Shown: positions 49,760-59,274 of the stretch, one piece after another
Numbering within the stretch: the stretch's first letter is position 1
Layout: every line of letters begins with the position of its first letter
Source: Rahnella variigena
GTDB lineage: Bacteria; Pseudomonadota; Gammaproteobacteria; Enterobacterales; Enterobacteriaceae
NCBI RefSeq assembly: GCF_003610915.1
Contig: NZ_NSDJ01000002.1
Coordinates: 434,001 to 498,000, forward strand
DNA: 64,000 nt
Direction: 5' to 3'
The notes under the pieces: model-generated
Seen by the model: the letters and a program-made list of their open reading frames with translations, nothing else
What the model was told of the DNA's origin: nothing
Database searches by the model: none
Translations under genes and position numbers: made by a program

Positions 49760-52414
49760 ATGGAACAACAGTCAGCCGTATTACTTCGCCGCTTAAATCC
49801 GTACTGCGCGAAAGCGCTGGAAGCCGCCGCGACGCTCTGCCAGACCCGCGCCCACAATGAAATTACCGTCGAGCACTGGCTGCTCAAACTGCTGGAACTG
49901 GGCGAAGGCGACATCACCGTGCTGGCCCGCCGCTATGAATGGGATATGGATGCGCTGTGGCAAAGCCTGCTGGCCCATCTCGACGCCCTGCCGCGTTCAG
50001 TACATTCGCGTCCGCAACTTTCCCAAGATTTACAATCGCTGATGAAAGCGGGCTGGCTGGCCGCATCGCTGCAGGATGACAACCAGAGCATCCGCAGTGT
50101 CAATCTGCTGGAAGCGCTGATGGCGCAACCGCGCCTGTTGCGCTGCGAAGGGTTATGGCCGCTGTTCAGCCTGAGCGAAGAACATATCCGCCGCCTCAAG
50201 CCAGTGCTGGATGCCTTGTCCGAAGAGCGCCCGGAGTTGCAACAACAGGAAAGCCTTAGCCGCACGCCTTCCGCACTTTCTGAAAGCTCAGCGACACAAA
50301 AAGCAGAGTCTGGTGTTACCGGCCAGTCGTTAAGCGAAGCGCTGCAGGCCGCGCTCGATAAATTCACGCTGGACGTCACCGCCAAAGCCAAAGCCGGACA
50401 AATTGATCCGGTGTTTGGTCGCGATAACGAAATCCGTCAGATGGTGGATATTCTGTCCCGTCGCCGCAAAAACAACCCGATTTTGGTCGGTGAACCGGGC
50501 GTCGGCAAAACCGCGCTGGTGGAAGGTTTGGCGTTACGTATTGCGGAAGGCAACGTGCCCGACAGCCTGAAAACTGTCAGCCTGCGCACGCTGGATTTAG
50601 GTCTGCTACAGGCCGGTGCAGGCGTTAAAGGTGAGTTCGAGCAACGCCTGAAAAACGTCATCGACGCCGTACAAAAATCACCCACGCCGGTTCTGCTGTT
50701 TATCGATGAAGCGCACACTATTATTGGCGCAGGCAATCAGGCCGGTGGCGCCGACGCCGCCAACCTGCTCAAACCCGCGCTCGCCCGTGGCGAACTGCGC
50801 ACCATCGCCGCCACGACCTGGTCTGAGTACAAACAATATTTTGAACGCGACGCTGCCCTTGAGCGCCGCTTCCAGATTGTCAAAGTCGATGAGCCGGACG
50901 ACGAGATGGCCTGCCTGATGCTGCGTGGCCTGAAGTCCCGCTACGCGCAGCACCACGGCGTTCACATCACCGACGAAGCCGTCAAAGCCGCCGTCAGCCT
51001 TTCCCGCCGTTACATCACCGGCCGCCAGCTGCCGGACAAAGCCGTCGATTTGCTCGATACCGCCTCTGCCCGTGTACGCATGAGCCTCGATACCCTGCCG
51101 GAAGAGCTGACCCGCCTTAAGGCGCAGATAGCCGCACTGGGAATGGAGGAGCAGGCATTGCTGGAAGATATCGCGCTCGGCAGTCAGACCCACGGTGAAC
51201 GTCTGGAAAAAATCGGTGAGCTGGACCGCGAACTCAATGCGCAGCTTTCCGCGCTCGAAGCGCAGTACGAAGCCGAAAAAGCCCTGACGCATAAGCTGCT
51301 GGAAACCCGTCAGGACATCAGCCGTCAGGAAGATATTCACGCGCTGCAACAAGAACTGGCCCAGTTGCAGGGCAGCGCCCCGCTGCTGTCTCTTGACGTG
51401 GACGTCCGCACTGTTGCGACAGTCATTGCCGACTGGACCGGCGTGCCGCTGACCAGCCTGCTGAAGGACGAACAGACTGACCTGTTGCAGCTAGAAAACC
51501 ATCTGGGCAAACGTGTCGTCGGACAGGATCATGCGCTGACCGACATGGCGCAACGCCTGCGCGCCGCCAAAACCGGCCTGACGTCTGAGAATGGCCCGCT
51601 GGGCGTCTTCCTGCTGGTCGGCCCGAGCGGCGTAGGCAAAACCGAGACGGCCCTTTCCCTTGCCGACTGCCTGTTCGGCGGCGAGAAGTCCCTCATTACC
51701 ATCAACCTCAGCGAGTATCAGGAAGCGCATACCGTCTCTCAACTGAAAGGTTCACCTCCGGGCTACGTCGGTTACGGTCAGGGCGGTATTCTGACTGAAG
51801 CCGTGCGTAAACGTCCGTACAGCGTCGTCCTGCTCGATGAAGTGGAAAAAGCGCACACGGATGTCATCAACCTGTTCTATCAGGTGTTCGACCGCGGCTT
51901 TATGCGCGACGGCGAAGGCCGCGAAATCGACTTCCGTAATACCGTGATCCTGATGACCGCTAACCTCGGCAGTGACCATTTGATGCAACTTCTGGATGAA
52001 CAGCCGGAAGCCACTGACGGCGATTTACAGGAACTGCTGCGCCCAATCCTGCGCGATCATTTCCAGCCCGCCCTGCTCGCCCGTTTCCAGACGCTGATTT
52101 ATCGTCCGCTGAACGCCGTTGCCCTGCGCACTATCGTTGAGATGAAACTGGCACAAGTCGCGAAACGTCTGAACAAGCACTACGGCCTGACCTGCTCCAT
52201 AGAAGAAAGTCTGTACGACACGCTGGTCGCCGCCTGTCTGCTGCCGGACACGGGCGCGCGCAACATCGACAGCCTGCTCAATCAGCAGATTCTGCCGGTC
52301 CTGAGTCAGCAACTGCTGCAGCGCATGGCCGGACAACAGCGCACCACCTCGCTTGCGCTGGGCTGGGATGAAGAAGAAGGGATCACGCTGGAATTTGACG
52401 GAGAACAGAAATGA
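49760..52414 (+). CDS. clpV: ClpV (TssH), T6SS AAA+ ATPase
   Basis: 884 aa. It disassembles contracted TssB/TssC sheath for reuse. N-terminal Clp-N domain (about 1-150), first AAA domain with Walker A GEPGVGKTALVEG and Walker B LLFIDEAHTI, a coiled-coil middle domain (about 410-530), second AAA domain with Walker A GPSGVGKTET and Walker B VVLLDEVEKAH, and a ClpB-type C-terminal domain. AAGGGAA precedes the ATG. It overlaps vgrG by 4 bases. Confidence 0.95.
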   Translation: MEQQSAVLLRRLNPYCAKALEAAATLCQTRAHNEITVEHWLLKLLELGEGDITVLARRYEWDMDALWQSLLAHLDALPRSVHSRPQLSQDLQSLMKAGWLAASLQDDNQSIRSVNLLEALMAQPRLLRCEGLWPLFSLSEEHIRRLKPVLDALSEERPELQQQESLSRTPSALSESSATQKAESGVTGQSLSEALQAALDKFTLDVTAKAKAGQIDPVFGRDNEIRQMVDILSRRRKNNPILVGEPGVGKTALVEGLALRIAEGNVPDSLKTVSLRTLDLGLLQAGAGVKGEFEQRLKNVIDAVQKSPTPVLLFIDEAHTIIGAGNQAGGADAANLLKPALARGELRTIAATTWSEYKQYFERDAALERRFQIVKVDEPDDEMACLMLRGLKSRYAQHHGVHITDEAVKAAVSLSRRYITGRQLPDKAVDLLDTASARVRMSLDTLPEELTRLKAQIAALGMEEQALLEDIALGSQTHGERLEKIGELDRELNAQLSALEAQYEAEKALTHKLLETRQDISRQEDIHALQQELAQLQGSAPLLSLDVDVRTVATVIADWTGVPLTSLLKDEQTDLLQLENHLGKRVVGQDHALTDMAQRLRAAKTGLTSENGPLGVFLLVGPSGVGKTETALSLADCLFGGEKSLITINLSEYQEAHTVSQLKGSPPGYVGYGQGGILTEAVRKRPYSVVLLDEVEKAHTDVINLFYQVFDRGFMRDGEGREIDFRNTVILMTANLGSDHLMQLLDEQPEATDGDLQELLRPILRDHFQPALLARFQTLIYRPLNAVALRTIVEMKLAQVAKRLNKHYGLTCSIEESLYDTLVAACLLPDTGARNIDSLLNQQILPVLSQQLLQRMAGQQRTTSLALGWDEEEGITLEFDGEQK

Positions 52415-54942
52415 GTACAACCGGACTGCCTTTTTTCGACCACAGTCACCATAAATTAGCCATCCGCGGCAGCAGCGCACAACCCGATGTTCTGAGTTTC
52501 ACCAGCCTGGAAACGCTCAGTAAGCCTTTCCATTACGACATTGAATTTACCAGTGCTGACCGGGCTATTGATCCGAAATCGATGCTGATGAAGGACGCCT
52601 CACTGACCCTGCAGGCACCGGTAGCCGACGCCTTTGGTGTCTCAGTCCAACAGCCACAGCGCGTAATACAGGGCCTAATCACCGCCTTTAAACGTCTTTC
52701 CACGTCGAAAGATGAAAGTCATTACGAGGTCCGCCTGCAGCCGCGTCTGGCTTTGCTCGCCCGCAGCCATCAGAACTGTATTTATCAGGACATGTCGGTT
52801 CCGCAGATTGTCGAAAAAATCCTGCGTGACCGTCACGACATGCGCGGACAGGACTTTATCTTCACACTGAGTAAAGAGTACCCGCGTCGCGAACAAACCT
52901 TGCAGTACGGCGAGGACGACCTGACCTTTATCTCCCGACTTCTGGCCGAAGTCGGGATCTGGTTCCGCTTTACCGCCGACCCTAAACTCAGCATTGACGT
53001 GGTCGAATTCTATGACGACCAGCAGCATTATCAACAGGCGCTGACGCTGCAGGCCGTACCCCCATCCGGCATGCACGACGTCGGCGTCGAATCGGCATGG
53101 GATTTGTCCAGCCATTATCAGGTGGTGGAAAAAACCGTCTCCACCCGGGATTACAACTACCGCACCGCGACCACGGATTTATCCGGCAGCGCCGATGTTA
53201 CCCGCGGGGATACCACCACCTATGGCGAAGCCTATCATTACGCCGATAACTACCTGACCGCCGGTGGCGGTGGTCGCGATCCGGAACCGGAAAGTGGCGC
53301 GTTCTATGCCCGCCTGCGTCACGAACGTTACCTGAACAATCAGGCGCGCTTTTCCGGCATCGTGAATGCCGCAACCCTGGTGCCGGGTCAGGAGCTCAAA
53401 GTCACCGGCAGCGATGCGCCGGCACAGTTTGCGCAGGGCGTGGTGATCGTGTCTATCCAAAGCTCGGCGCGTCGCGACAAAAGCTTTGAAACAAAATTTG
53501 AGGCCATTACCTGGTCTGAAGATTACTGCTTCCGCCCGGAGCCGGAGCCTAAACCGGTGATGGCCGGTACTCTGCCCGCCCGCGTCACCAGCACCACCGT
53601 CAACGACACCTACGGTCATATCGATAAAGACGGGCGGTATCGCGTCAATATGCTGTTCGACCGAGATGCATGGGAACAAGGCTACGAAAGTCTGTGGGTC
53701 CGTCAGGCGCGCCCTTACGCCGGCGACACCTACGGCATGCATATGCCGCTGCTGGCCGGCACCGAAGTAGCGATTGCCTTTGAAGACGGCAACCCGGACC
53801 GCCCTTATATCGCCCACGTTCTGCATGACTCTGCGCACGGCGATCACGTCACCATCCAGAACTACAAACGCAACGTACTGCGCACGCCGTCGAACAACAA
53901 ACTGCGCCTCGAGGACGAGCGCGGCAAGGAGCACATCAAGCTCAGCACCGAATACGGTGGTAAAAGCCAGCTCAACCTCGGCCATCTGGTGGACAGCGGC
54001 AAACAGCAGCGCGGTGAAGGGTTCGAGCTGCGCACCGACAGCTTCGGTGCAATACGAGCACAAAAAGGCATTTTTATCAGTGCCGACGGACAGCCAAAGG
54101 CACAAGGGAAAGTGCTGGAAATGGATGCGGTCATGAGTGAGATGAATTCACTCAAGGAAATGGCGCAATCTCTCTCAGATGATGCGCAAACAGCGACCGC
54201 CAATCCAGCCGATATGGCCGCCCAAATCTCACTGATTAACGACCGTGTAAAAGATCTGACTGCTTCTGTTTTGCTGATGCACGCCCCTAAAGGCGTAGCC
54301 CTGAGCAGCGGAGAACATCTCCAGGTTTCTGCAAAGCAAAACCTTATCGCTACGGCGGGAAAAAATGCCGATATCAGCGTGGCAAAAGATTTTTTCATCG
54401 GCGTGGGAAACACCTTAAGCATCTTTGTGCGAAAGCTGGGGATGAAACTTATCGCCAATCAGGGCCCCGTCACTCTGCAGGCGCAAAACGATCTGATGGA
54501 ACTACTGGCCCGCAAGGCGATCACCATCACCAGTACCGAAGATGAAATCAAAATCACGGCGAAGAAAAAAATTACATTAAACGCCGGTGGCAGCTATATC
54601 ACGCTTGACCAGAATAAGATTGAGTCGGGCACGGCTGGTGAATACCTGACAAAGGCTGGTAATTATGGGCGTTTAACTCAGGCAACGAATAAAGTTGAGA
54701 TGGCTGTGTTTCCGCTAATTAAACGAGATGAATACAATATTAAATTTTCATTTTCTGATGACGAGGGATTACCTTATAGCAATTCAAAATACATTGCCTA
54801 CCTCCCGGATGGTACAGAAAGAAAAGGAATTACTGATGAAAAGGGACACACAGAACAGTTTGTAAGGGAAGATGCGAAGGAAATAAAAATAAAATTAATT
54901 AGTGAGTATCTTGATCCGGCTTGGGAGGGTTATCATGAATGA
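52411..54942 (+). CDS. vgrG: VgrG (TssI) spike protein 1, with C-terminal TTR-like extension
   Basis: 843 aa. Trimeric spike on the Hcp tube: gp27-like part (1-380, FDHSHHKLAIRGSSAQPDVL), gp5-like OB fold (LPARVTSTTVNDTYGHIDKDGRYRV; HMPLLAGTEVAIAFEDGNPDRPYI), a beta-helix needle, a coiled segment and a DUF2345-type region (about 570-750). The last 90 residues (after NYGR) are a small beta domain (FSFSDDEGLPYSNSKYIAY, GITDEKGHTEQ) of transthyretin-like type, a known cargo adaptor. This tail is AT-rich, unlike the rest, and directly precedes the cassette 1 effector, whose start overlaps by 8 bases. It probably carries that effector. Confidence 0.94.
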   Translation: MSTTGLPFFDHSHHKLAIRGSSAQPDVLSFTSLETLSKPFHYDIEFTSADRAIDPKSMLMKDASLTLQAPVADAFGVSVQQPQRVIQGLITAFKRLSTSKDESHYEVRLQPRLALLARSHQNCIYQDMSVPQIVEKILRDRHDMRGQDFIFTLSKEYPRREQTLQYGEDDLTFISRLLAEVGIWFRFTADPKLSIDVVEFYDDQQHYQQALTLQAVPPSGMHDVGVESAWDLSSHYQVVEKTVSTRDYNYRTATTDLSGSADVTRGDTTTYGEAYHYADNYLTAGGGGRDPEPESGAFYARLRHERYLNNQARFSGIVNAATLVPGQELKVTGSDAPAQFAQGVVIVSIQSSARRDKSFETKFEAITWSEDYCFRPEPEPKPVMAGTLPARVTSTTVNDTYGHIDKDGRYRVNMLFDRDAWEQGYESLWVRQARPYAGDTYGMHMPLLAGTEVAIAFEDGNPDRPYIAHVLHDSAHGDHVTIQNYKRNVLRTPSNNKLRLEDERGKEHIKLSTEYGGKSQLNLGHLVDSGKQQRGEGFELRTDSFGAIRAQKGIFISADGQPKAQGKVLEMDAVMSEMNSLKEMAQSLSDDAQTATANPADMAAQISLINDRVKDLTASVLLMHAPKGVALSSGEHLQVSAKQNLIATAGKNADISVAKDFFIGVGNTLSIFVRKLGMKLIANQGPVTLQAQNDLMELLARKAITITSTEDEIKITAKKKITLNAGGSYITLDQNKIESGTAGEYLTKAGNYGRLTQATNKVEMAVFPLIKRDEYNIKFSFSDDEGLPYSNSKYIAYLPDGTERKGITDEKGHTEQFVREDAKEIKIKLISEYLDPAWEGYHE

Positions 54943-55516
54943 CAAAGTAACTATAGGCACACCAACTAAAGATGACAATAACATCGTCACAAACAAAATA
55001 ACAAACAAATTTGATAAGATGATAATTGAAACTTTAGACGAACAAAAAAAAGTTTTAACAAAACGTAAATTGGATCTTGAAACTTGGGGGGAGAACGAAA
55101 AAAAAGAGTTTGAAAAAATTTTTGGCATAAAAGATGAAAAGGCCAGGCAGTGGATATTGCTGGGGGTCGATAGAATGTTAACGCTCAATAGTGAATTAAA
55201 AACAAGTAACTTTAGACCTGTTGATGAAAATGTCCATGCATCAGTTAATAAAACCCAAGATAGGGATTTCATAATAGACATAGGGAAAAAATTTGGCAAT
55301 GATAAGATGCGAGGGCGCGACTCTCGCGTTGCGACTCTATGTCATGAAATGTCACATTATGGCATAATATTAAATACATCCGACATGACACCTTCTGGCA
55401 AAAACCCAATGAAAACATCCCCGAAAGACTTTCAAAGTTTTGCCGACGATTTAGTGAGAAAACATGATACAGGAGTGATGATGAATGCGTATAACATTGA
55501 AAGATATTTTGAGTGA
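54935..55516 (+). CDS. Candidate T6SS effector: M35-type (aspzincin) zinc endopeptidase
   Basis: 193 aa from the ATG at 54935, with GGGAGGG upstream and an 8-base overlap with vgrG. No signal peptide, as expected for T6SS cargo. The C-terminal half matches the lysine-specific/deuterolysin peptidases of family M35: DSRVATLCHEMSHYG gives HExxH (His137, Glu138, His141), Asp150 in LNTSD is the third zinc ligand candidate, and NAYNIERYF (184-192) copies the family ending NADNYEYF. The N-terminal 70 residues are lysine-rich and unassigned, perhaps the VgrG-docking part. AT-rich, unlike the T6SS core. Immunity is probably the overlapping next gene. Protease family is well supported; effector role is inferred from position. 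Confidence 0.82.
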   Translation: MNDKVTIGTPTKDDNNIVTNKITNKFDKMIIETLDEQKKVLTKRKLDLETWGENEKKEFEKIFGIKDEKARQWILLGVDRMLTLNSELKTSNFRPVDENVHASVNKTQDRDFIIDIGKKFGNDKMRGRDSRVATLCHEMSHYGIILNTSDMTPSGKNPMKTSPKDFQSFADDLVRKHDTGVMMNAYNIERYFE

Positions 55517-56387
55517 CAATATATTTAAGTTGTTCTTTTTAATTTTTATTACCTCGTCTTATGCGAGAGCTGATCAGAATATACTATTAATACAAAATGG
55601 TTACGGCACATTGTATTGGGGTAGTACAGGCGAGCATCACGATAAACCTGAAATATACTCACATCTAGACTCCTTTCGTTATAAACCAGATAATGAAATA
55701 TCTGATGAAATAGAACACACTTACAACATTAGCTCTATAGAAAGTGATAAAAACAAATCAACATACGATTTTAATCTTCATTTAAAAATCCAAATAAAAA
55801 GCGAAGACGTTCTTGCAAAAATCACATTTAACAATAATAGCAAAGCAGCAAGGTTCATAAATAAAAAATATGTACCTTTCGACTTCAAATCAAAGATATC
55901 TTCACGACTATGCGATACGCTCTTCTTCATAAGATCAGATAACGTCAAATTAGATTATCTTGGTTCAATGTGCAATTACGGGTCAACCTTTGACCGCCAT
56001 GATTGGCTAGAAATCCCTGCGAAAACTAATTTATCTTTCACAATAAAACTTAATGATGCATATGCATTCCTTCCTGGCAAAAATCATTATGACATTGAGA
56101 CGCGAGAGTATTTAGTAGTCGATAATAACTGGCTGATACAAGGGAGTATTGATAAGCTATTTTTTACCATATTAAATTGGAAAGTAGATTGCGAAACCGT
56201 TAAAAACGAAGAATCAACTTCAACTATATCAGACCAATGCAATTCATCTCACAATGAAGATAACGTTGAGAACTTTCTTGCTAAACACTCTTATTATGAT
56301 GAAAGTAAAGGCGGCTTTATAATTCGCTCCAATAATGTATCAACCTTTGTTAATGGTGATAAAATAAAATCTATATATGCAAATTAG
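55485..56387 (+). CDS. Exported immunity candidate resembling an M35 propeptide
   Basis: 300 aa, start supported by AGGAG; overlaps the protease gene by 32 bases. Signal peptide of about 29 residues (KLFFLIFITSSYARA), so it is periplasmic. Residues 96-205 follow the pattern of the inhibitory propeptide of secreted M35 proteases: ITFNNNSKAARFINKKYVPF, DTLFFIRSDNVKLDYLG, DWLEIPAKTNLSFTIKLNDA, then YAFLPGKNHYDI. Cys residues near 143, 163, 236 and 252 may form disulfides. A chromosomal neighbour that blocks the protease in the periplasm would protect against sister-cell attack. The similarity is by eye and needs structure-based testing. Confidence 0.65.
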   Translation: MRITLKDILSDNIFKLFFLIFITSSYARADQNILLIQNGYGTLYWGSTGEHHDKPEIYSHLDSFRYKPDNEISDEIEHTYNISSIESDKNKSTYDFNLHLKIQIKSEDVLAKITFNNNSKAARFINKKYVPFDFKSKISSRLCDTLFFIRSDNVKLDYLGSMCNYGSTFDRHDWLEIPAKTNLSFTIKLNDAYAFLPGKNHYDIETREYLVVDNNWLIQGSIDKLFFTILNWKVDCETVKNEESTSTISDQCNSSHNEDNVENFLAKHSYYDESKGGFIIRSNNVSTFVNGDKIKSIYAN

Positions 56388-56564
56388 TTTACTGGATACA
56401 AAACACATCACCTACGATAGTAATAAATCTAATGAGGAACGCTCGAGTCATGTAGATAAATGACTCTCTAAGACAGACTATAAAACTTTCAACCTCAAGT
56501 AAGACGCAAAAATTCCATCTGGTGTGGCTGAAAATGCTAATTATGCTGATAAGGACATTTGTAC
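56388..56564. other. AT-rich spacer between cassette 1 and the second vgrG
   Basis: 177 bases without a supported reading frame, of the same AT-rich character as cassette 1. Only AAGGA at 56551-56555 (ribosome site of vgrG 2) is functional-looking. The rest may be the debris of earlier cassette exchange. Confidence 0.4.
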
Positions 56565-59234
56565 ATGACGATCTCACTGCCTGTTTTTTTCGATCACAGT
56601 CACCACAAGCTAGCGATCCGTGGCAGCAGCGCGCAGCCTGATGTCCTGAGTTTTACCAGCCTGGAAACGCTCAGCAAGCCTTTCCATTACGACATCGAGT
56701 TCACCAGCGCCGACCGCGCCATTGACCCGAAAACCATGCTGATGCAGGACGCCTCCCTCACGTTACAGGCGCCGTTAATGGAGGCGTTAGGTGTCTCAGT
56801 ACAGCAGCCACAACGGGTTATTCAGGGCATCATCACCGCCTTTAAACGCCTTTCCACCTCGAAAGACGAAAGTCATTACGAAGTGCGCCTGCAACCGCGT
56901 CTGGCCCTGCTCGGCCGCAGCCATCAGAACAGCATTTATCAGGATATGTCGGTTCCTCAGATTGTCGAAAAAATACTGCGTGAACGTCATGACATGCGCG
57001 GTCAGGATTTCGTTTTCACACTCAGTAAAGAGTACCCGCGTCGCGAACAGGTGATGCAGTACGGCGAAGATGACCTGACATTTATTTCCCGACTGCTGGC
57101 CGAAGTCGGGATCTGGTTCCGCTTTACCGCCGACCCTAAACTCAACATCGACGTGGTGGAGTTTTACGACGACCAGCAACACCACCAGCCGGGGCTGACG
57201 CTGGCCGCTGTGCCTCCTTCCGGCATGCACGACGTCGGCGTGGAATCAGCATGGGATCTGGCCAGCCATTATCAGGTGGTGGAAAAAAAAGTTTCTACCC
57301 GCGATTACAACTACCGCACCGCCACCACCGATTTAACCGGCAATGCCGACGTCACCCGTGGCGATACCACCACCTACGGCGAAGCCTATCATTATGCCGA
57401 TAACTACCTGACCCCCGGTGGCGCAGGCCGTGATCCGGAACCTGAAAGCGGCGCGTTTTACGCCCGCCTGCGTCACGAACGTTACCTGAACAATCAGGCA
57501 CGTTTCTTCGGCAAGTTCAATGCCGCCACGCTGGTACCCGGCCAGGAACTCAAAACCACCGGTGATGCACCGGCGCAGTTTGCGCAGGGCGTAGTGATCG
57601 TCCGCATTGAAAGCTCGGCGAAGCGCGACAAAAGTTTTGAAGTGACCTTTGAGGCTATCGCGTACTCCGAAGATTACTGTTTCCGCGCCGAACCGGCGGA
57701 TAAGCCAGTGATGGCCGGTACCCTGCCCGCCCGCGTCACCAGCACCACCGCCAGCGATACCTACGGCCATATTGATAAAGACGGGCGTTACCGCGTCAAC
57801 ATGCTGTTTGACCGTGATGCGTGGGAACAAGGCCACGAAAGCCTTTGGGTACGTCAGGCACGCCCTTATGCCGGGGATACCTACGGCATGCACATGCCGC
57901 TGCTGGCGGGCACCGAAGTTGCGATCGCCTTCGAGGACGGCAACCCGGATCGCCCTTATATCGCCCAGGTACTGCATGACTCTGCGCACGGCGATCACGT
58001 CACCATCCAGAACTACAAACGCAACGTTCTGCGCACACCGTCGAACAACAAACTGCGCCTCGACGACGAGCGCGGCAAAGAGCACATCAAGCTCAGCACA
58101 GAATACGGCGGCAAAAGCCAGCTCAACCTCGGCCATCTGGTGGACAGCGGTAAACAGCAGCGCGGTGAAGGGTTCGAGCTGCGTACTGACAGCTTCGGTG
58201 CAATACGAGCACAAAAAGGCATTTTTATCAGTGCCGACGGACAGCCAAAGGCACAAGGGAAAGTGCTGGAGATGCAACCGGCGATCAGCCTGTTGAAAGG
58301 CGCGCAGGACCAGATGCAGGCCATTTCGACCGACGCGCAAACTGCCTTAGCTAATCCATCTGACCTGCAGGCCCAAATCAATCTGTTGCAACAAAACCTC
58401 GCAGAACTGAAACAGGCGGTCCTGTTACTGAGTGCGCCAAAAGGCATCGCGTTGAGCAGCGGTGAGCATCTGCAAATGAGTGCCAGTGATAATTTGATTG
58501 CCACGGCCGGTAAAAATGCTGACATCAGCGTCGCGAAGAATTTTTTTATCGGTGTAGGCAATACCCTTAGCATCTTCGCCAGAAAGCTGGGGATGAAACT
58601 CATCGCTAATCAGGGCCCCGTCACTCTTCAGGCGCAAAACGATCTGATGGAATTACTGGCCCACAAGACGATCACCATCACCAGTACCGAAGATGAGATC
58701 AAAATAACGGCAAAGAAGAAGATCACGCTTAACGCAGGTGGCAGTTATATCACGCTGGATGAGAACAAGATTGAGTCAGGTACAGCTGGAGAATATCTGA
58801 CAAAGGCGGGGAATTACGGTCGACATGAGAAGGCTAGTTTGAAATCAGCCTTGCCAACTTTTCCTATCATTGACCCGGGTGAACAGAGCTTACGGTTTGC
58901 GCTATCTGAGGATTCTGTGGGGCAACCTTATATGATTCATAATAGTATGGGAGAATTAGTTGCAAAAGGTATAATTGATGAAGATGGGAGAACACCCAGA
59001 ATTAAGCTGAGCGAGCCTGATGAGTTAAAATTAAGCTTAGGTGATCCCAAGTGGAAAGTGGAGTTTATAGAAATAAATTCCGGGCCGCCAGGAGCAGAAC
59101 TGACCGATACACCTCTCTATGAAGAATTCTATAATGACCCTTATCTTGATAAATTAGATGAAGACAATAGCAGTAACTACCTTCCCTCAGTGCTACTGGA
59201 AAAAATTGTCGGAAATGTCGAAGGAGAAGCATAG
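56565..59234 (+). CDS. vgrG: VgrG (TssI) spike protein 2, with a different C-terminal extension
   Basis: 889 aa from the ATG at 56565 (AAGGA upstream; the frame begins at a TTG at 56559). It is a near-copy of VgrG 1 through the gp27/gp5 core and the beta-helix, with an 83-base fully identical block (58188-58270 against 54037-54119). They diverge in the coiled segment after KVLEM (MQPAISLLKGAQDQM here) and completely after NYGR. The tail of about 135 aa holds a TTR-like beta domain (LRFALSEDSVGQPYMIHN, GIIDEDGRTPRIKLS) and an acidic end. This tail probably selects the cassette 2 effector. Confidence 0.93.
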   Translation: MTISLPVFFDHSHHKLAIRGSSAQPDVLSFTSLETLSKPFHYDIEFTSADRAIDPKTMLMQDASLTLQAPLMEALGVSVQQPQRVIQGIITAFKRLSTSKDESHYEVRLQPRLALLGRSHQNSIYQDMSVPQIVEKILRERHDMRGQDFVFTLSKEYPRREQVMQYGEDDLTFISRLLAEVGIWFRFTADPKLNIDVVEFYDDQQHHQPGLTLAAVPPSGMHDVGVESAWDLASHYQVVEKKVSTRDYNYRTATTDLTGNADVTRGDTTTYGEAYHYADNYLTPGGAGRDPEPESGAFYARLRHERYLNNQARFFGKFNAATLVPGQELKTTGDAPAQFAQGVVIVRIESSAKRDKSFEVTFEAIAYSEDYCFRAEPADKPVMAGTLPARVTSTTASDTYGHIDKDGRYRVNMLFDRDAWEQGHESLWVRQARPYAGDTYGMHMPLLAGTEVAIAFEDGNPDRPYIAQVLHDSAHGDHVTIQNYKRNVLRTPSNNKLRLDDERGKEHIKLSTEYGGKSQLNLGHLVDSGKQQRGEGFELRTDSFGAIRAQKGIFISADGQPKAQGKVLEMQPAISLLKGAQDQMQAISTDAQTALANPSDLQAQINLLQQNLAELKQAVLLLSAPKGIALSSGEHLQMSASDNLIATAGKNADISVAKNFFIGVGNTLSIFARKLGMKLIANQGPVTLQAQNDLMELLAHKTITITSTEDEIKITAKKKITLNAGGSYITLDENKIESGTAGEYLTKAGNYGRHEKASLKSALPTFPIIDPGEQSLRFALSEDSVGQPYMIHNSMGELVAKGIIDEDGRTPRIKLSEPDELKLSLGDPKWKVEFIEINSGPPGAELTDTPLYEEFYNDPYLDKLDEDNSSNYLPSVLLEKIVGNVEGEA

Positions 59235-59274
59235 AACTATAGCTCACTATAATGCTTACCAAAAGGAATGAACA

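Noticed and set aside
53179..54105. 308-codon antisense frame in vgrG 1, with a similar one at 57333-58340 in vgrG 2
   Set aside because: Both mirror the same conserved vgrG core. They are similar only because the sense genes are duplicated, and neither has start signals.
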